Source: JAVBJN01 sp031546985
Lineage (GTDB): Bacteria; Bacteroidota; Bacteroidia; Chitinophagales; Chitinophagaceae
Assembly (NCBI GenBank): GCA_031546985.1
Contig: JAVBJN010000022.1
Coordinates: 1 to 64,000 of the forward strand
Length of the DNA stretch: 64,000 nucleotides
Direction: 5' to 3'
The notes beneath the pieces were generated by a model. That model did not search any database, was not told the origin of the DNA, and saw nothing but the letters and a program-made list of their open reading frames with translations. Position numbers and translations under genes: made by a program. How positions within the stretch are numbered: the stretch's first letter is position 1; every line of letters begins with the position of its first letter. Shown here in pieces: positions 24,539 through 32,908 of this stretch.

Positions 24539-25402
24539 ATGGAACAAAGAGGGTATGCTGAACCGCAGCATTGGACAGAAGTCATAGAGCCCAAGTCAAG
24601 CTTGTTGGATTTGAGACTGAAAGAGGTGTGGCGTTACCGCGATTTATTAATGTTGTTGGTGCGCCGTGATTTTGTGGCCACCTATAAGCAAACCATTCTG
24701 GGGCCTATCTGGTTTTTTCTGCAACCGGTGCTTACCACTTTCATGTTTATGATTGTGTTTAGCCGTATTGCCAATCTTTCTACCGATGGTATACCTCCTT
24801 TGTTGTTTTATATGGCTGGTACTACACTCTGGAACTATTTTTCAGAGTGTCTGAATAAAACGGCTACCGTATTCCGTGATAATGCTACCGTATTTGGTAA
24901 AGTGTATTTCCCCCGTATGGTAATGCCTTTATCTATTGTGGTGAGCAACCTTATTAAATTAGGTATTCAGTTTGTATTGTTTCTTCTGTTCCTGGGCTAT
25001 TACATGATAACCACAACGGATGTTCATCCCAATGTATATATAGCTTTGTTGCCTGTATTGATTTTGTTGATGGGTGGTTTGGGCCTTGGGTCTGGTATGA
25101 TTATCAGTGCACTTACCACAAAATACAGGGATCTCGTGTTCTTGCTTACGTTTGGGGTGCAGTTGCTGATGTATGCTACTCCCGTAATCTACCCATTAAG
25201 CAGCATTTCCTCCGGTTATAAATGGCTAATTATGGCTAACCCAATGACTGCAATTATTGAGACTTTCCGTTTTGCCTTTACTGGTAAGGGCGTTTTTAGC
25301 TGGTCGCAGTTGGGGTACAGCGGATTGTTTACTCTAATCATTGTAATAATAGGCACTGTGGTGTTTAACCGTGTGGAGAAGAGTTTTATGGATACCGTTT
25401 AA
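24539..25402 (+). CDS. wzm: ABC-2 type polysaccharide exporter permease
   Basis: Wzm forms the membrane channel that moves completed lipid-linked polysaccharide across the inner membrane. The 287-residue protein has an amphipathic N-terminus with VWRYRDLLMLLVRRDF, about six membrane segments, and the family block YATPVIYPLSSI. Its ATPase partner wzt follows after a 74-bp gap that can form alternative hairpins. Length and layout are standard. Confidence 0.93.
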   Translation: MEQRGYAEPQHWTEVIEPKSSLLDLRLKEVWRYRDLLMLLVRRDFVATYKQTILGPIWFFLQPVLTTFMFMIVFSRIANLSTDGIPPLLFYMAGTTLWNYFSECLNKTATVFRDNATVFGKVYFPRMVMPLSIVVSNLIKLGIQFVLFLLFLGYYMITTTDVHPNVYIALLPVLILLMGGLGLGSGMIISALTTKYRDLVFLLTFGVQLLMYATPVIYPLSSISSGYKWLIMANPMTAIIETFRFAFTGKGVFSWSQLGYSGLFTLIIVIIGTVVFNRVEKSFMDTV

Positions 25403-25451
25403 TAATCAACGGTAGGTTTGATAGCTGAACGTTGAGCATCAACGGATTTTT
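25394..25451 (+). promoter_or_regulatory. possible attenuator-like hairpins between wzm and wzt
   Basis: Four short segments can pair in two ways: ACCGTT (25394-25399) with AACGGT (25408-25413) and CGTTGA (25430-25435) with TCAACG (25439-25444); or TCAACG at 25406-25411 with the same CGTTGA. The last hairpin is followed by GATTTTTAT, a weak terminator. The wzm stop codon lies in the first loop. Stems are only 6 bp, so this may be chance. Confidence 0.3.
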
Positions 25452-25476
25452 ATAAAAAGTATAACGAAAACATAGC

Positions 25477-26757
25477 ATGAGCAGTATAGCGATAAAAGTT
25501 GAAAACCTGGGTAAATTGTATCGCCTTGGAGAGGTAGGTACGGGAACCATCAGCCACGATCTGAACCGTTGGCTGGCCCGTATGCGTGGCAAGGAAGATC
25601 CGTTTGCCAAGATTGGAGAAGCCAATGATCGTACTACTAAAGGTGATAGTGACTATGTGTGGGCCCTTAAAGATATTAGTTTTGAAGTAAACCAGGGCGA
25701 TGTGCTAGGTATTATAGGCCGGAATGGTGCTGGTAAGAGTACATTGCTGAAGTTGTTGTCTAAAGTAACGCAGCCTACATCCGGTAATATTAAGTTGCGC
25801 GGGCGCATTGCCAGCTTACTGGAAGTAGGTACAGGTTTTCATCCGGAAATGAGCGGTCGTGAAAACATATACCTGAATGGTGCGATAATGGGCATGACTA
25901 AACGGGAAATCAAATCCAAATTTGATGAAATTGTTGATTTCGCCGGGGTGGAGCGATATATTGATACGCCTGTAAAACGTTACAGCTCTGGTATGTATGT
26001 ACGCCTTGCATTTGCTGTAGCCGCTTTTCTTGAACCTGAGATATTGATTGTAGATGAGGTGCTGGCAGTGGGGGATGCAGAATTTCAGAAGAAGTGCCTG
26101 GGCCGGATGAAAGATGTGAGTACCAATGATGGCAGGACTGTATTGTTTGTAAGTCATAATATGGCTGCAGTTAAACAATTATGCACTACAGGTATTGTAA
26201 TGCGGCATGGAGGACTAGTGTTTCAGGGAACCCAAATGGAAGCGGTAAACTATTACCAGAGTGCGCATGAAACCAACTCTTGTTTTGAGCACCATGGTCC
26301 GCTTCATGACGCTCCCGGCAACAATAACATCAGGATATTGAAATTTGAAGTGGTACCTCAGCAAGGTGAAATGCTTACCATGTTTTCGGGTATTGAGTTT
26401 CAGCTGGAATATTTTAACGGAATGGAAGGTAAAAATACCGACATCACGTTTGAACTAACTAACCAGGATGATGTAGTTGTGTTCCATTCCGGTGCACAAC
26501 TGGCCCAAAATAATGATTCTGAGCGTGGGATATATCAAATAAGTTGTAGATTACCCAAGCAATTTTTGAATGCCGGAGTCTATGGTATATCCATTATTTT
26601 CGGTGAAAATCAAAGATATGTATTATATCAGGTACGTGATTTCCTGTCGTTTGAAGTTATGCCTGAGGCTTCGGGATCAAACTCCAGTCGTTTGCCCGGT
26701 GTAACATTCCCGCAACTGGAGATCTCACATTCTGTTAAACAAATAAATCTGGTTTAA
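25477..26757 (+). CDS. wzt: ABC polysaccharide exporter ATPase with C-terminal glycan-binding domain
   Basis: The 426-residue protein powers Wzm. The ATPase domain (about 1-250) has Walker A GRNGAGKST, signature YSSGMYVRLAF and Walker B ILIVDEVLAVGD. Residues ~270-410 form a Wzt C-terminal beta-sandwich, which in characterised systems binds the modified chain end before export. Its presence suggests export is coupled to a terminal modification, for example methylation or acylation made by enzymes of this locus (inference). The next gene starts directly after the stop. Confidence 0.93.
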   Translation: MSSIAIKVENLGKLYRLGEVGTGTISHDLNRWLARMRGKEDPFAKIGEANDRTTKGDSDYVWALKDISFEVNQGDVLGIIGRNGAGKSTLLKLLSKVTQPTSGNIKLRGRIASLLEVGTGFHPEMSGRENIYLNGAIMGMTKREIKSKFDEIVDFAGVERYIDTPVKRYSSGMYVRLAFAVAAFLEPEILIVDEVLAVGDAEFQKKCLGRMKDVSTNDGRTVLFVSHNMAAVKQLCTTGIVMRHGGLVFQGTQMEAVNYYQSAHETNSCFEHHGPLHDAPGNNNIRILKFEVVPQQGEMLTMFSGIEFQLEYFNGMEGKNTDITFELTNQDDVVVFHSGAQLAQNNDSERGIYQISCRLPKQFLNAGVYGISIIFGENQRYVLYQVRDFLSFEVMPEASGSNSSRLPGVTFPQLEISHSVKQINLV

Positions 26758-27195
26758 TTGTTGAAAGATTCATCAATCATAATAAAGGCCCCGTCAATTA
26801 TCGAATTTCCTTCTATTGGTAGCTCTCATGAAGGTTATATAAGTGTGGCCGAGGTAGAGAAAAATATCCCTTTTCAGGTTAAAAGGGTGTATTGGACTTA
26901 TTATACACCTCAGAATATCATCAGAGGATATCATGCTCATAAGGAGCTTCAACAGGTTATTTTTGCGGTGTCCGGAAAAATAATATTTAACGTGGAGGAC
27001 GCGCAGCACAACAAAACTCAGTTTGTGCTGGATCAGCCACATCTGGGATTGTATCTGCCCCCTTTTTCATGGAGAGAAATACAGTTTTCTCATAACGCAG
27101 TATTGATGTGCCTGGCATCTGAAGTATACAACGAAGAGGATTATATCAGAAATTACGAAGATTTTATTAATGAAATTAGAAAAGGTCAGATATAG
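26758..27195 (+). CDS. dTDP-4-keto-6-deoxyglucose 3,4-ketoisomerase (FdtA/QdtA/WxcM-like cupin)
   Basis: The 145-residue cupin moves the keto group from C4 to C3 of dTDP-4-keto-6-deoxyglucose. The start is TTG at 26758, right after the wzt stop; no ATG is available before the conserved region. The catalytic motif RGYHAH is at residues 56-61. Family features KRVYW, GLYLPPFSW and DYIRNYEDF are present. The residue after the conserved Trp is Arg (SWREI), which I recall as QdtA-like (Qui3N) rather than the His of FdtA (Fuc3N); this is tentative. It ends 26 bp inside the next gene. Confidence 0.88.
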   Translation: MLKDSSIIIKAPSIIEFPSIGSSHEGYISVAEVEKNIPFQVKRVYWTYYTPQNIIRGYHAHKELQQVIFAVSGKIIFNVEDAQHNKTQFVLDQPHLGLYLPPFSWREIQFSHNAVLMCLASEVYNEEDYIRNYEDFINEIRKGQI

Positions 27196-28135
27196 CGCTG
27201 AATGGGCAGATAAATGGGATGCATTTATTTCCACTGCCATTAACGGAACCTTCCTGCACAGCAGGAAGTTTTATAATCACAATGACAGGAGCAGTGCCGA
27301 TGACCATTCCTTACTTTTTCTTAAGAAAGGCAAAGTAGCTGCGGTATTGCCAGCGGTTGTCAGAAACGGAACAGTGCTTTATTCGCATGGTTACGCTACC
27401 TACGGCGGATTTGTGATTGACGATTCGATAGGTGTGGAAGAAGCGGTAGAAATGGTAGGGCTTGTTATAGAAGAGGCGAAGGAGCTTAACTATACAGAGA
27501 TTGTGATCCGGAATCCTTTTAAGATTTTTTACGGGCAACTGAGCGAAGAATCGGACTACGCCATGTGGTACCACGATTTTAAGCTCAAGGGAAGAGAACT
27601 GGAAATATACGTGAGTCTGGAAGGGCAGATTGATGCCATTAAGAAGCGGTATGAAAATGGTACCAAGTATAATATAAAGAAGGCTTGGAAATTTGTTGAG
27701 GTGCGCGATACTACCGATTTTGAAGGGTTCTGGAATATTCTTGAGAATAACCTTCAGGCCAAGCATGGTCGTGCTCCTGTACATACGATTGAAGATTTCA
27801 GGCGATTGTTGAATAATGTAGGAGAGGAATCTATCAAGCTGTTTGGAGGGTATGTAAACGGCCAGCTGGTATGCGGATGTGTTGTGTTTATTTGTGGCAA
27901 ACATGCTTTACATGCTCAGTACATTGGACAAAATAATGAATTTCAGGAATTCAGACCTATTAATGCAGTACTTGATTACATCATTGAATGGGGCAATAAA
28001 AACGGATATAAATACTTTAATCTTGGCACTGCCAATGAGGATGGAGGAAAGACGATCAATACCGGGTTGTTTCATTTTAAAGAAGGATTCGGCGGACGTG
28101 GCGTGTTGAGAGAAACAATGCACTTTTTACTTTAA
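27170..28135 (+). CDS. FemAB/GNAT-like acyltransferase
   Basis: The 321-residue protein resembles FemAB-type double-GNAT proteins found in exopolysaccharide loci: an N-terminal part with FLHSRKFYNHND and a C-terminal GNAT-like part with GGYVNGQLVCGCVVF, HALHAQYIG and YKYFNLGTANEDGG. FemAB enzymes transfer aminoacyl groups; relatives in glycan loci may transfer amino acids or acyl groups to amino sugars. It overlaps the ketoisomerase gene by 26 bp, suggesting coupling to the amino-sugar pathway. Donor and acceptor are not known. Confidence 0.7.
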   Translation: MKLEKVRYSAEWADKWDAFISTAINGTFLHSRKFYNHNDRSSADDHSLLFLKKGKVAAVLPAVVRNGTVLYSHGYATYGGFVIDDSIGVEEAVEMVGLVIEEAKELNYTEIVIRNPFKIFYGQLSEESDYAMWYHDFKLKGRELEIYVSLEGQIDAIKKRYENGTKYNIKKAWKFVEVRDTTDFEGFWNILENNLQAKHGRAPVHTIEDFRRLLNNVGEESIKLFGGYVNGQLVCGCVVFICGKHALHAQYIGQNNEFQEFRPINAVLDYIIEWGNKNGYKYFNLGTANEDGGKTINTGLFHFKEGFGGRGVLRETMHFLL

Positions 28136-28148
28136 TAACTCAAATCTC

Positions 28149-28835
28149 ATGGAAAAACGAAAAAAACTGGTTATAGTAGGCATTGGCGAAACTGCGGAGA
28201 TTGCGTATGAGTATTTTACTTATGACTCTGCTTACGAAGTTGTTGCTTTTAGTGTAAATGAACAGTATATCACAGAAAAGACTTTTTGTGACCTGCCAGT
28301 GGTCCCTTTTGAAACGCTGGAAGAACAGTATCCGCCGGCTGAATATGAAGTATATGTGGCTATCTCTTATGTGCATTTGAACCGCACCCGTGCAAAGATG
28401 TTTCAGGCTGCAAAGGCCAAAGGATATACCTGTGCGAGTTACATCAGCAGTAGGGCTTTTGTATGGAGAAATGTGGAGATAGGAGAGAATGTATTCATTT
28501 TTGAGAATAACGTATTACAACACCATGTAAAAGTGGGAAACAATGTTATCCTTTGGAGCGGTAATCACGTTGGTCATCGTACGGTGATTCAGGATAATGT
28601 ATACCTGTCATCGCATTGCGTTATTTCTGGTTTTTGTGAAATCGGAGATTCCTCTTTTCTGGGTGTAAACTGTACGTTTAACGATAACATAAAACTGGGC
28701 AAGGATAATATTGTGGGCAGTGGTGCGCTTATTGTTAAGAATACAGAAGATGGCAAGCTGATGATTGGCTCTCCTGCGAAGCCCGCAGCAAAATCAAGTT
28801 ATGAAGCGTTTAATGTCCCTAATGAACTAGTATGA
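28149..28835 (+). CDS. PglD/NeuD-like sugar acyltransferase (left-handed beta-helix)
   Basis: The 228-residue protein has an N-terminal Rossmann-like sugar-nucleotide domain (LVIVGIGETAEIAYEYF) and a C-terminal hexapeptide-repeat beta-helix (about 100-215; VEIGENVFIFENN, VKVGNNVILWSGNHVGH, LGKDNIVGSGALIV). The His pair in NHVGH corresponds to the catalytic region of PglD, which N-acetylates UDP-4-amino-sugars with acetyl-CoA. Here the likely acceptor is the dTDP-3-amino sugar made by the neighbouring enzymes (inference). Its stop overlaps the next start by 4 bp (ATGA). Confidence 0.8.
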   Translation: MEKRKKLVIVGIGETAEIAYEYFTYDSAYEVVAFSVNEQYITEKTFCDLPVVPFETLEEQYPPAEYEVYVAISYVHLNRTRAKMFQAAKAKGYTCASYISSRAFVWRNVEIGENVFIFENNVLQHHVKVGNNVILWSGNHVGHRTVIQDNVYLSSHCVISGFCEIGDSSFLGVNCTFNDNIKLGKDNIVGSGALIVKNTEDGKLMIGSPAKPAAKSSYEAFNVPNELV

Positions 28836-29743
28836 TAAAGTGTATCGATAAGAAAATAGTATTTGCGCCCGATGACACGATATCATGGGCCAAAAATTCG
28901 GCGTTGCAACCTTCTCCTATTATTCTCGAAGACCGTGTGCGTGTATTTATTGGTATGCGTGACGAAATAGGAGTGAGCAGGGTTGGTTATGTAGATTTGT
29001 CGAAAGAAGATCCTACCCAGGTAATTGGTGTTTCCCAAAAACCAGTTTTGGACGTGGGCTTGCCTGGTAGTTTTGATGAGAGTGGAGTCGTGCCGTGTGC
29101 CGTTGTGAAAAAGGGCGAGCAGCTTTACTTGTATTATGCTGGCTATCAGCTTCCTAAAGGCGTACGTTTTCTGGTGTTGAGTGGCTTGGCTATCAGCAAT
29201 GATAATGGGGAAAGCTTTACCCGCCATTCTAACGTGCCACTGCTGGAGCGAAGCAATGAAGAGTTCCTGTTTAGGGTTATCCATACTATCCGTTATGAAG
29301 GAGGGAAATGGAGAGCCTGGTACGGCGGCGGTAATAAATTTATTCAGGGTAAAGACAAAACGCTGCCTGTATATAACGTTAGATATTTTGAATCGGAAGA
29401 TGGTATCAATTTTCCGAAAAGCGGTGAAATTCTTCTTGATATGGAGGGCGCGGAATATAGAATCGGTCGTCCGTTCGTATTTGAAAGAGATGGCCTGCAT
29501 TATATGTTTTACGGGTACTCTTCGCAAAATTCCCCTTACACCCTGGGCTACGCTGTATCTGAAGATGGTCGAGACTGGAAAAGAAAGGATAAAGAATTGG
29601 AATTGCCTGTAAAATCAGGTGATTTTGATGATCAGATGAGTGCTTATCCTGCTGTAATTCAGCTGGGGAGTAAATTTTACCTGTTGTATAACGGGAATGA
29701 ATATGGTAAATATGGATTTGGCTGCGTTGAATTGATTTTTTAA
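28832..29743 (+). CDS. five-bladed beta-propeller glycosidase-like protein (GH43/GH130-like)
   Basis: The 303-residue protein has repeating blades typical of GH43/GH130-type propellers: PSPIILEDRVRVFIGMRDE, LYLYYAGYQLP, GKWRAWYGGGNKF, HYMFYGYSSQN, YTLGYAVSEDGRDW and SAYPAVIQLGSKFYLLYNG. No signal peptide is present, so it is cytoplasmic. Such cytoplasmic propellers recur in glycan loci with FkbM or PhyH genes and may modify or transfer sugars rather than degrade polymers. Catalytic residues cannot be assigned from sequence alone. Confidence 0.65.
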   Translation: MIKCIDKKIVFAPDDTISWAKNSALQPSPIILEDRVRVFIGMRDEIGVSRVGYVDLSKEDPTQVIGVSQKPVLDVGLPGSFDESGVVPCAVVKKGEQLYLYYAGYQLPKGVRFLVLSGLAISNDNGESFTRHSNVPLLERSNEEFLFRVIHTIRYEGGKWRAWYGGGNKFIQGKDKTLPVYNVRYFESEDGINFPKSGEILLDMEGAEYRIGRPFVFERDGLHYMFYGYSSQNSPYTLGYAVSEDGRDWKRKDKELELPVKSGDFDDQMSAYPAVIQLGSKFYLLYNGNEYGKYGFGCVELIF

Positions 29744-29761
29744 TGACCTAAATATATCACC

Positions 29762-30601
29762 ATGAAAGACTTTAGTTTTTTCGGAGTTAACGAGCACAAC
29801 AAGATAGTGCATGACACAGATTTAAATCTGGAAGAAATTCAGATTCAGGGTTATACTATTATTCATGATGTTCTTACGCCGGAAGAGTTAAAGTTCATTC
29901 GGAAAAAACTTGATGAAATATACCAGGTCCAGGTAGCAGATTTTGGAGATGAGTCGCAGCTGGAGATAATTAATGATAGCAATAATGTAAGGGCGCCACT
30001 GATTTATGATGATGTTTTTCTGACATCCGTCGCAGCAAACAGGAAAGTGCTGGATGTTGTAGAAAAAGTGTTAGGCAATTATTTTATACTGATGTTGCAG
30101 AATGGCGTTATCAATATGCCACTGCAGGCTAATAAACCTAATGCATGGGCTTATCACAGGGATTTGAATTACCAGCATTTTACATCTTCCAGGCCTTTGT
30201 CTGTAAGTGCCTTATTCTGTATTGATGACTTTTCTGAAAAAACCGGCGGTACCTATATTCTTCCACATACGCAACGATTCGAAAAATGCCCATCTGAAGA
30301 GTATGTGAGTAAACATGAGCAAGTGGTAACAGCACCCGCCGGCTCGGTTATCGTTTTTGATTCTATGATGTACCATCGCTCAGGAAAGAATACTTCTACC
30401 AATGTAAGGAGAGGAATCAACAACATGTATGTGTTGCCGTTTATTAAGCAACAGATCAGCTTTCCGATGGCATTAAAGGGGAAGTACGCCGAAGATCCTT
30501 CTCTCGGAAGATTGCTGGGTTATGATTGTGAATCTGATTCCGACGTTTATTCATTTCGCAAGAAAAGAATTGATAGGATTAATAAAACAAAGGGGGAATA
30601 A
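29762..30601 (+). CDS. phytanoyl-CoA dioxygenase (PhyH) family oxygenase
   Basis: The 279-residue protein belongs to the Fe(II)/2-oxoglutarate PhyH family. The iron triad is visible: H132 and D134 (AYHRD) and H205 (MMYHRSGKN), with Arg216-217 after it as candidate 2-oxoglutarate ligand. It would hydroxylate a sugar, lipid or amino-acid substituent. It is in the middle of the glycan operon, 18 bp after the propeller gene and overlapping the FkbM gene by one base, so the substrate is probably part of the polysaccharide (inference). Confidence 0.85.
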   Translation: MKDFSFFGVNEHNKIVHDTDLNLEEIQIQGYTIIHDVLTPEELKFIRKKLDEIYQVQVADFGDESQLEIINDSNNVRAPLIYDDVFLTSVAANRKVLDVVEKVLGNYFILMLQNGVINMPLQANKPNAWAYHRDLNYQHFTSSRPLSVSALFCIDDFSEKTGGTYILPHTQRFEKCPSEEYVSKHEQVVTAPAGSVIVFDSMMYHRSGKNTSTNVRRGINNMYVLPFIKQQISFPMALKGKYAEDPSLGRLLGYDCESDSDVYSFRKKRIDRINKTKGE

Positions 30602-31788
30602 TGGAGGCTGTTTTTTCTGATAAAATAACCAGTATTCTGGATGAGATTGACAGTACTGCAACGAGTCGTATACCCGTATCTGCTCAAGCATTGCATGCCC
30701 ATTTAATCCAGGGGCGTTTTATACTTTATGGTGCCGGACAGAATGGTGCAGGTGTTGTAGAAAAACTCAGGAAAATAGACCTGGTTCCACTTGCAATTGC
30801 CGATAATACCCCTTCTAAAACAGGTACGCAATTAAACGAAATACCAATACTGTCGCCAGAGCAAGCCAGACTTGAATATGGGGATGGGGTATGTACTGTC
30901 GTTACGATTTTTAATCCGTCTGTGGATTATAAAACTATAAAGGAGCGGTTAAAGAATGATGGGTTTGTACATGTATTTTCCTTCCTCGATCTTTTTTATC
31001 TTTTTCCGGATTTGTTCCTGCCTTTTTACCAGTTTGCAGCACCTGCCGCAATTGCTGCTCAAAAGCAAGAATTGCTGAAGGCTTTTGAACTCTTTAAGGA
31101 AGAAAAGTCAAAAGACGTGTTTTTCTCTAACCTTGCTTTTCGACTGAAACTGGATTATCCCAGTTTGCAGCCTCCGGATTATGATTATTACTTTCCTGAG
31201 GATTTGTTTGGTTCAAACCTGGCAAGCCCTGGTTGTATTTATATTGACTGTGGCGCATTCGATGGTGATACCGTAAAAAAATTCACCAAGACTAACCCTG
31301 GTTTTGGTGCTGTTTATGCTTTCGAACCAGACGAGGCCAATTTTTCAAAACTAACGGGGTATGTACTCACACTACCTAAAGAAAACACAGGAAAGACATT
31401 CCTGTTTCAGCTGGGTGTAAGTCAGCGGCACGGTTTTGAGCGTTTCTGCTCCAATAACAGTATGGGATCTTCGTTGCGCGAGGACGGTACCTCAATTGTA
31501 CAAACGGTTGCGCTTGATGAACTGCTGTACGAAAAGCTGAAGTTTAGCAATCGTGAGGTGTTCCTGAAATTTGATATTGAAGGGGAGGAAGAAAATGCCA
31601 TTACCGGGTGTAAGAATATTATTGCAGATGTAGCGCCCCACCTGGCCATCAGTATTTATCACAAAGAAGATGACTTATGGCGCATACCATTGTACATCCA
31701 ATCTATAAATCCGCATTACAGCTTTTTTTTAAGGCAACATGGTCCTGATGGGATGGACCTTGTATTGTATGCCAAACCTAATCGATAA
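30601..31788 (+). CDS. FkbM-family methyltransferase with N-terminal Rossmann domain
   Basis: The 395-residue protein has two parts. Residues ~35-120 form a PglD-like Rossmann segment (FILYGAGQNGAGVVEKL, AIADNTPSKTG). Residues ~205-395 are an FkbM methyltransferase with YIDCGAFDGDT (SAM motif I), YAFEPDEANF and LKFDIEGEEENAI. FkbM enzymes O-methylate sugars and polyketides. The extra N-terminal domain may bind a sugar nucleotide. The ATG shares one base with the previous stop. Confidence 0.88.
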   Translation: MEAVFSDKITSILDEIDSTATSRIPVSAQALHAHLIQGRFILYGAGQNGAGVVEKLRKIDLVPLAIADNTPSKTGTQLNEIPILSPEQARLEYGDGVCTVVTIFNPSVDYKTIKERLKNDGFVHVFSFLDLFYLFPDLFLPFYQFAAPAAIAAQKQELLKAFELFKEEKSKDVFFSNLAFRLKLDYPSLQPPDYDYYFPEDLFGSNLASPGCIYIDCGAFDGDTVKKFTKTNPGFGAVYAFEPDEANFSKLTGYVLTLPKENTGKTFLFQLGVSQRHGFERFCSNNSMGSSLREDGTSIVQTVALDELLYEKLKFSNREVFLKFDIEGEEENAITGCKNIIADVAPHLAISIYHKEDDLWRIPLYIQSINPHYSFFLRQHGPDGMDLVLYAKPNR

Positions 31789-31800
31789 TTATTAGTTTTT

Positions 31801-32901
31801 ATGATCAACTTTTTGGATTTAAAACAGATCAATCTTAATTATAAAGCAGCGTTTCTCGAGGCGTTTTCCCAGGTGCTGGAGAGCGGATGGTTTATTCAGG
31901 GAGAAGCCCTTAAAACTTTTGAACAGCAATTTGCAGAATACTGCGGTACCAAACATTGTATTGGTGTTGCCAATGGATTGGATGCACTAATCTTAATCCT
32001 GGAAGCCTATAAGCAAACAGGCGTAATGCAGGAAGGTGATGAGGTTATTGTGCCTTCCAATACTTACATAGCGAGTATTCTTGCGATCTCTAAAGCCGGG
32101 TTGGTGCCTGTATTGGTAGAACCTTCCCTGGGCGATTGTCTTATAAACCCAGCTCTGATAGAAGCGAAGATTACCCCAAAAACTAAAGCTATCTTACCGG
32201 TTCATTTATACGGACAATTGTGCGATATGGATGCCATTAATGCCATAGCTGCCAAGCATGGTTTAAAAGTGATCGAAGATTCCGCACAGTCTCATGGTGC
32301 GATGAGCCGTAATAGTAAGAAGAGTGGTAACCTCGGTGATGTTAGCGGGTTCAGTTTTTATCCGGGTAAAAACCTGGGTGCACTGGGCGATGCCGGTGCC
32401 ATAACAACCAATGACGATGAAATGGCTGAAGTGTTGTACGCGCTGCGAAATTATGGTTCTGAAATAAAGTATAAAAACAAGTTTAAGGGGGTCAATTCCC
32501 GTCTCGATGAGTTACAGGCAGCGTTTTTAACTATTAAGCTTGGTAGGTTGGATGCCGACAATGAGCAGCGCAAGACAGTAGCAGATTTTTACCTCGATAA
32601 GATTAAAAATGATAAAATAATACTACCTGAGCGGCACACAAGAGAAGGGCATGTTTGGCATCTGTTTGTAATACGTACTGCCAACAGGGAGGAGCTGCAG
32701 CAGTACCTGATGGATAATGGGGTACAAACTGTTATTCATTACCCCATAGCACCACACAAGCAAGAAGCTTATTCCGAATGGAAGGATATGCAATTTCCTG
32801 TTTCAGAAAAGATACATAACGAAGTATTAAGCCTGCCTATCAGTAATGTCTTAAACGAAGAAGATATGAATACTGTAGTGACATTATTAAATCAATACTA
32901 G
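31801..32901 (+). CDS. DegT/DnrJ/EryC1-family dTDP-3-keto-6-deoxyhexose 3-aminotransferase
   Basis: This PLP enzyme adds an amino group to a keto sugar nucleotide. The 366-residue protein has K190 as the predicted PLP Schiff-base Lys (FYPGKNLGALGDAG), D160 and Q163 for the cofactor ring (EDSAQSHGA), and the early block NGLDALILIL. The N-terminus MINFLDLKQIN and overall sequence resemble FdtB/QdtB enzymes, which act on the product of the 3,4-ketoisomerase encoded at 26.8 kb. Together they should give dTDP-3-amino-3,6-dideoxyglucose or -galactose. A 4-aminotransferase is the main alternative. Confidence 0.85.
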   Translation: MINFLDLKQINLNYKAAFLEAFSQVLESGWFIQGEALKTFEQQFAEYCGTKHCIGVANGLDALILILEAYKQTGVMQEGDEVIVPSNTYIASILAISKAGLVPVLVEPSLGDCLINPALIEAKITPKTKAILPVHLYGQLCDMDAINAIAAKHGLKVIEDSAQSHGAMSRNSKKSGNLGDVSGFSFYPGKNLGALGDAGAITTNDDEMAEVLYALRNYGSEIKYKNKFKGVNSRLDELQAAFLTIKLGRLDADNEQRKTVADFYLDKIKNDKIILPERHTREGHVWHLFVIRTANREELQQYLMDNGVQTVIHYPIAPHKQEAYSEWKDMQFPVSEKIHNEVLSLPISNVLNEEDMNTVVTLLNQY

Positions 32902-32908
32902 GGAAGTT

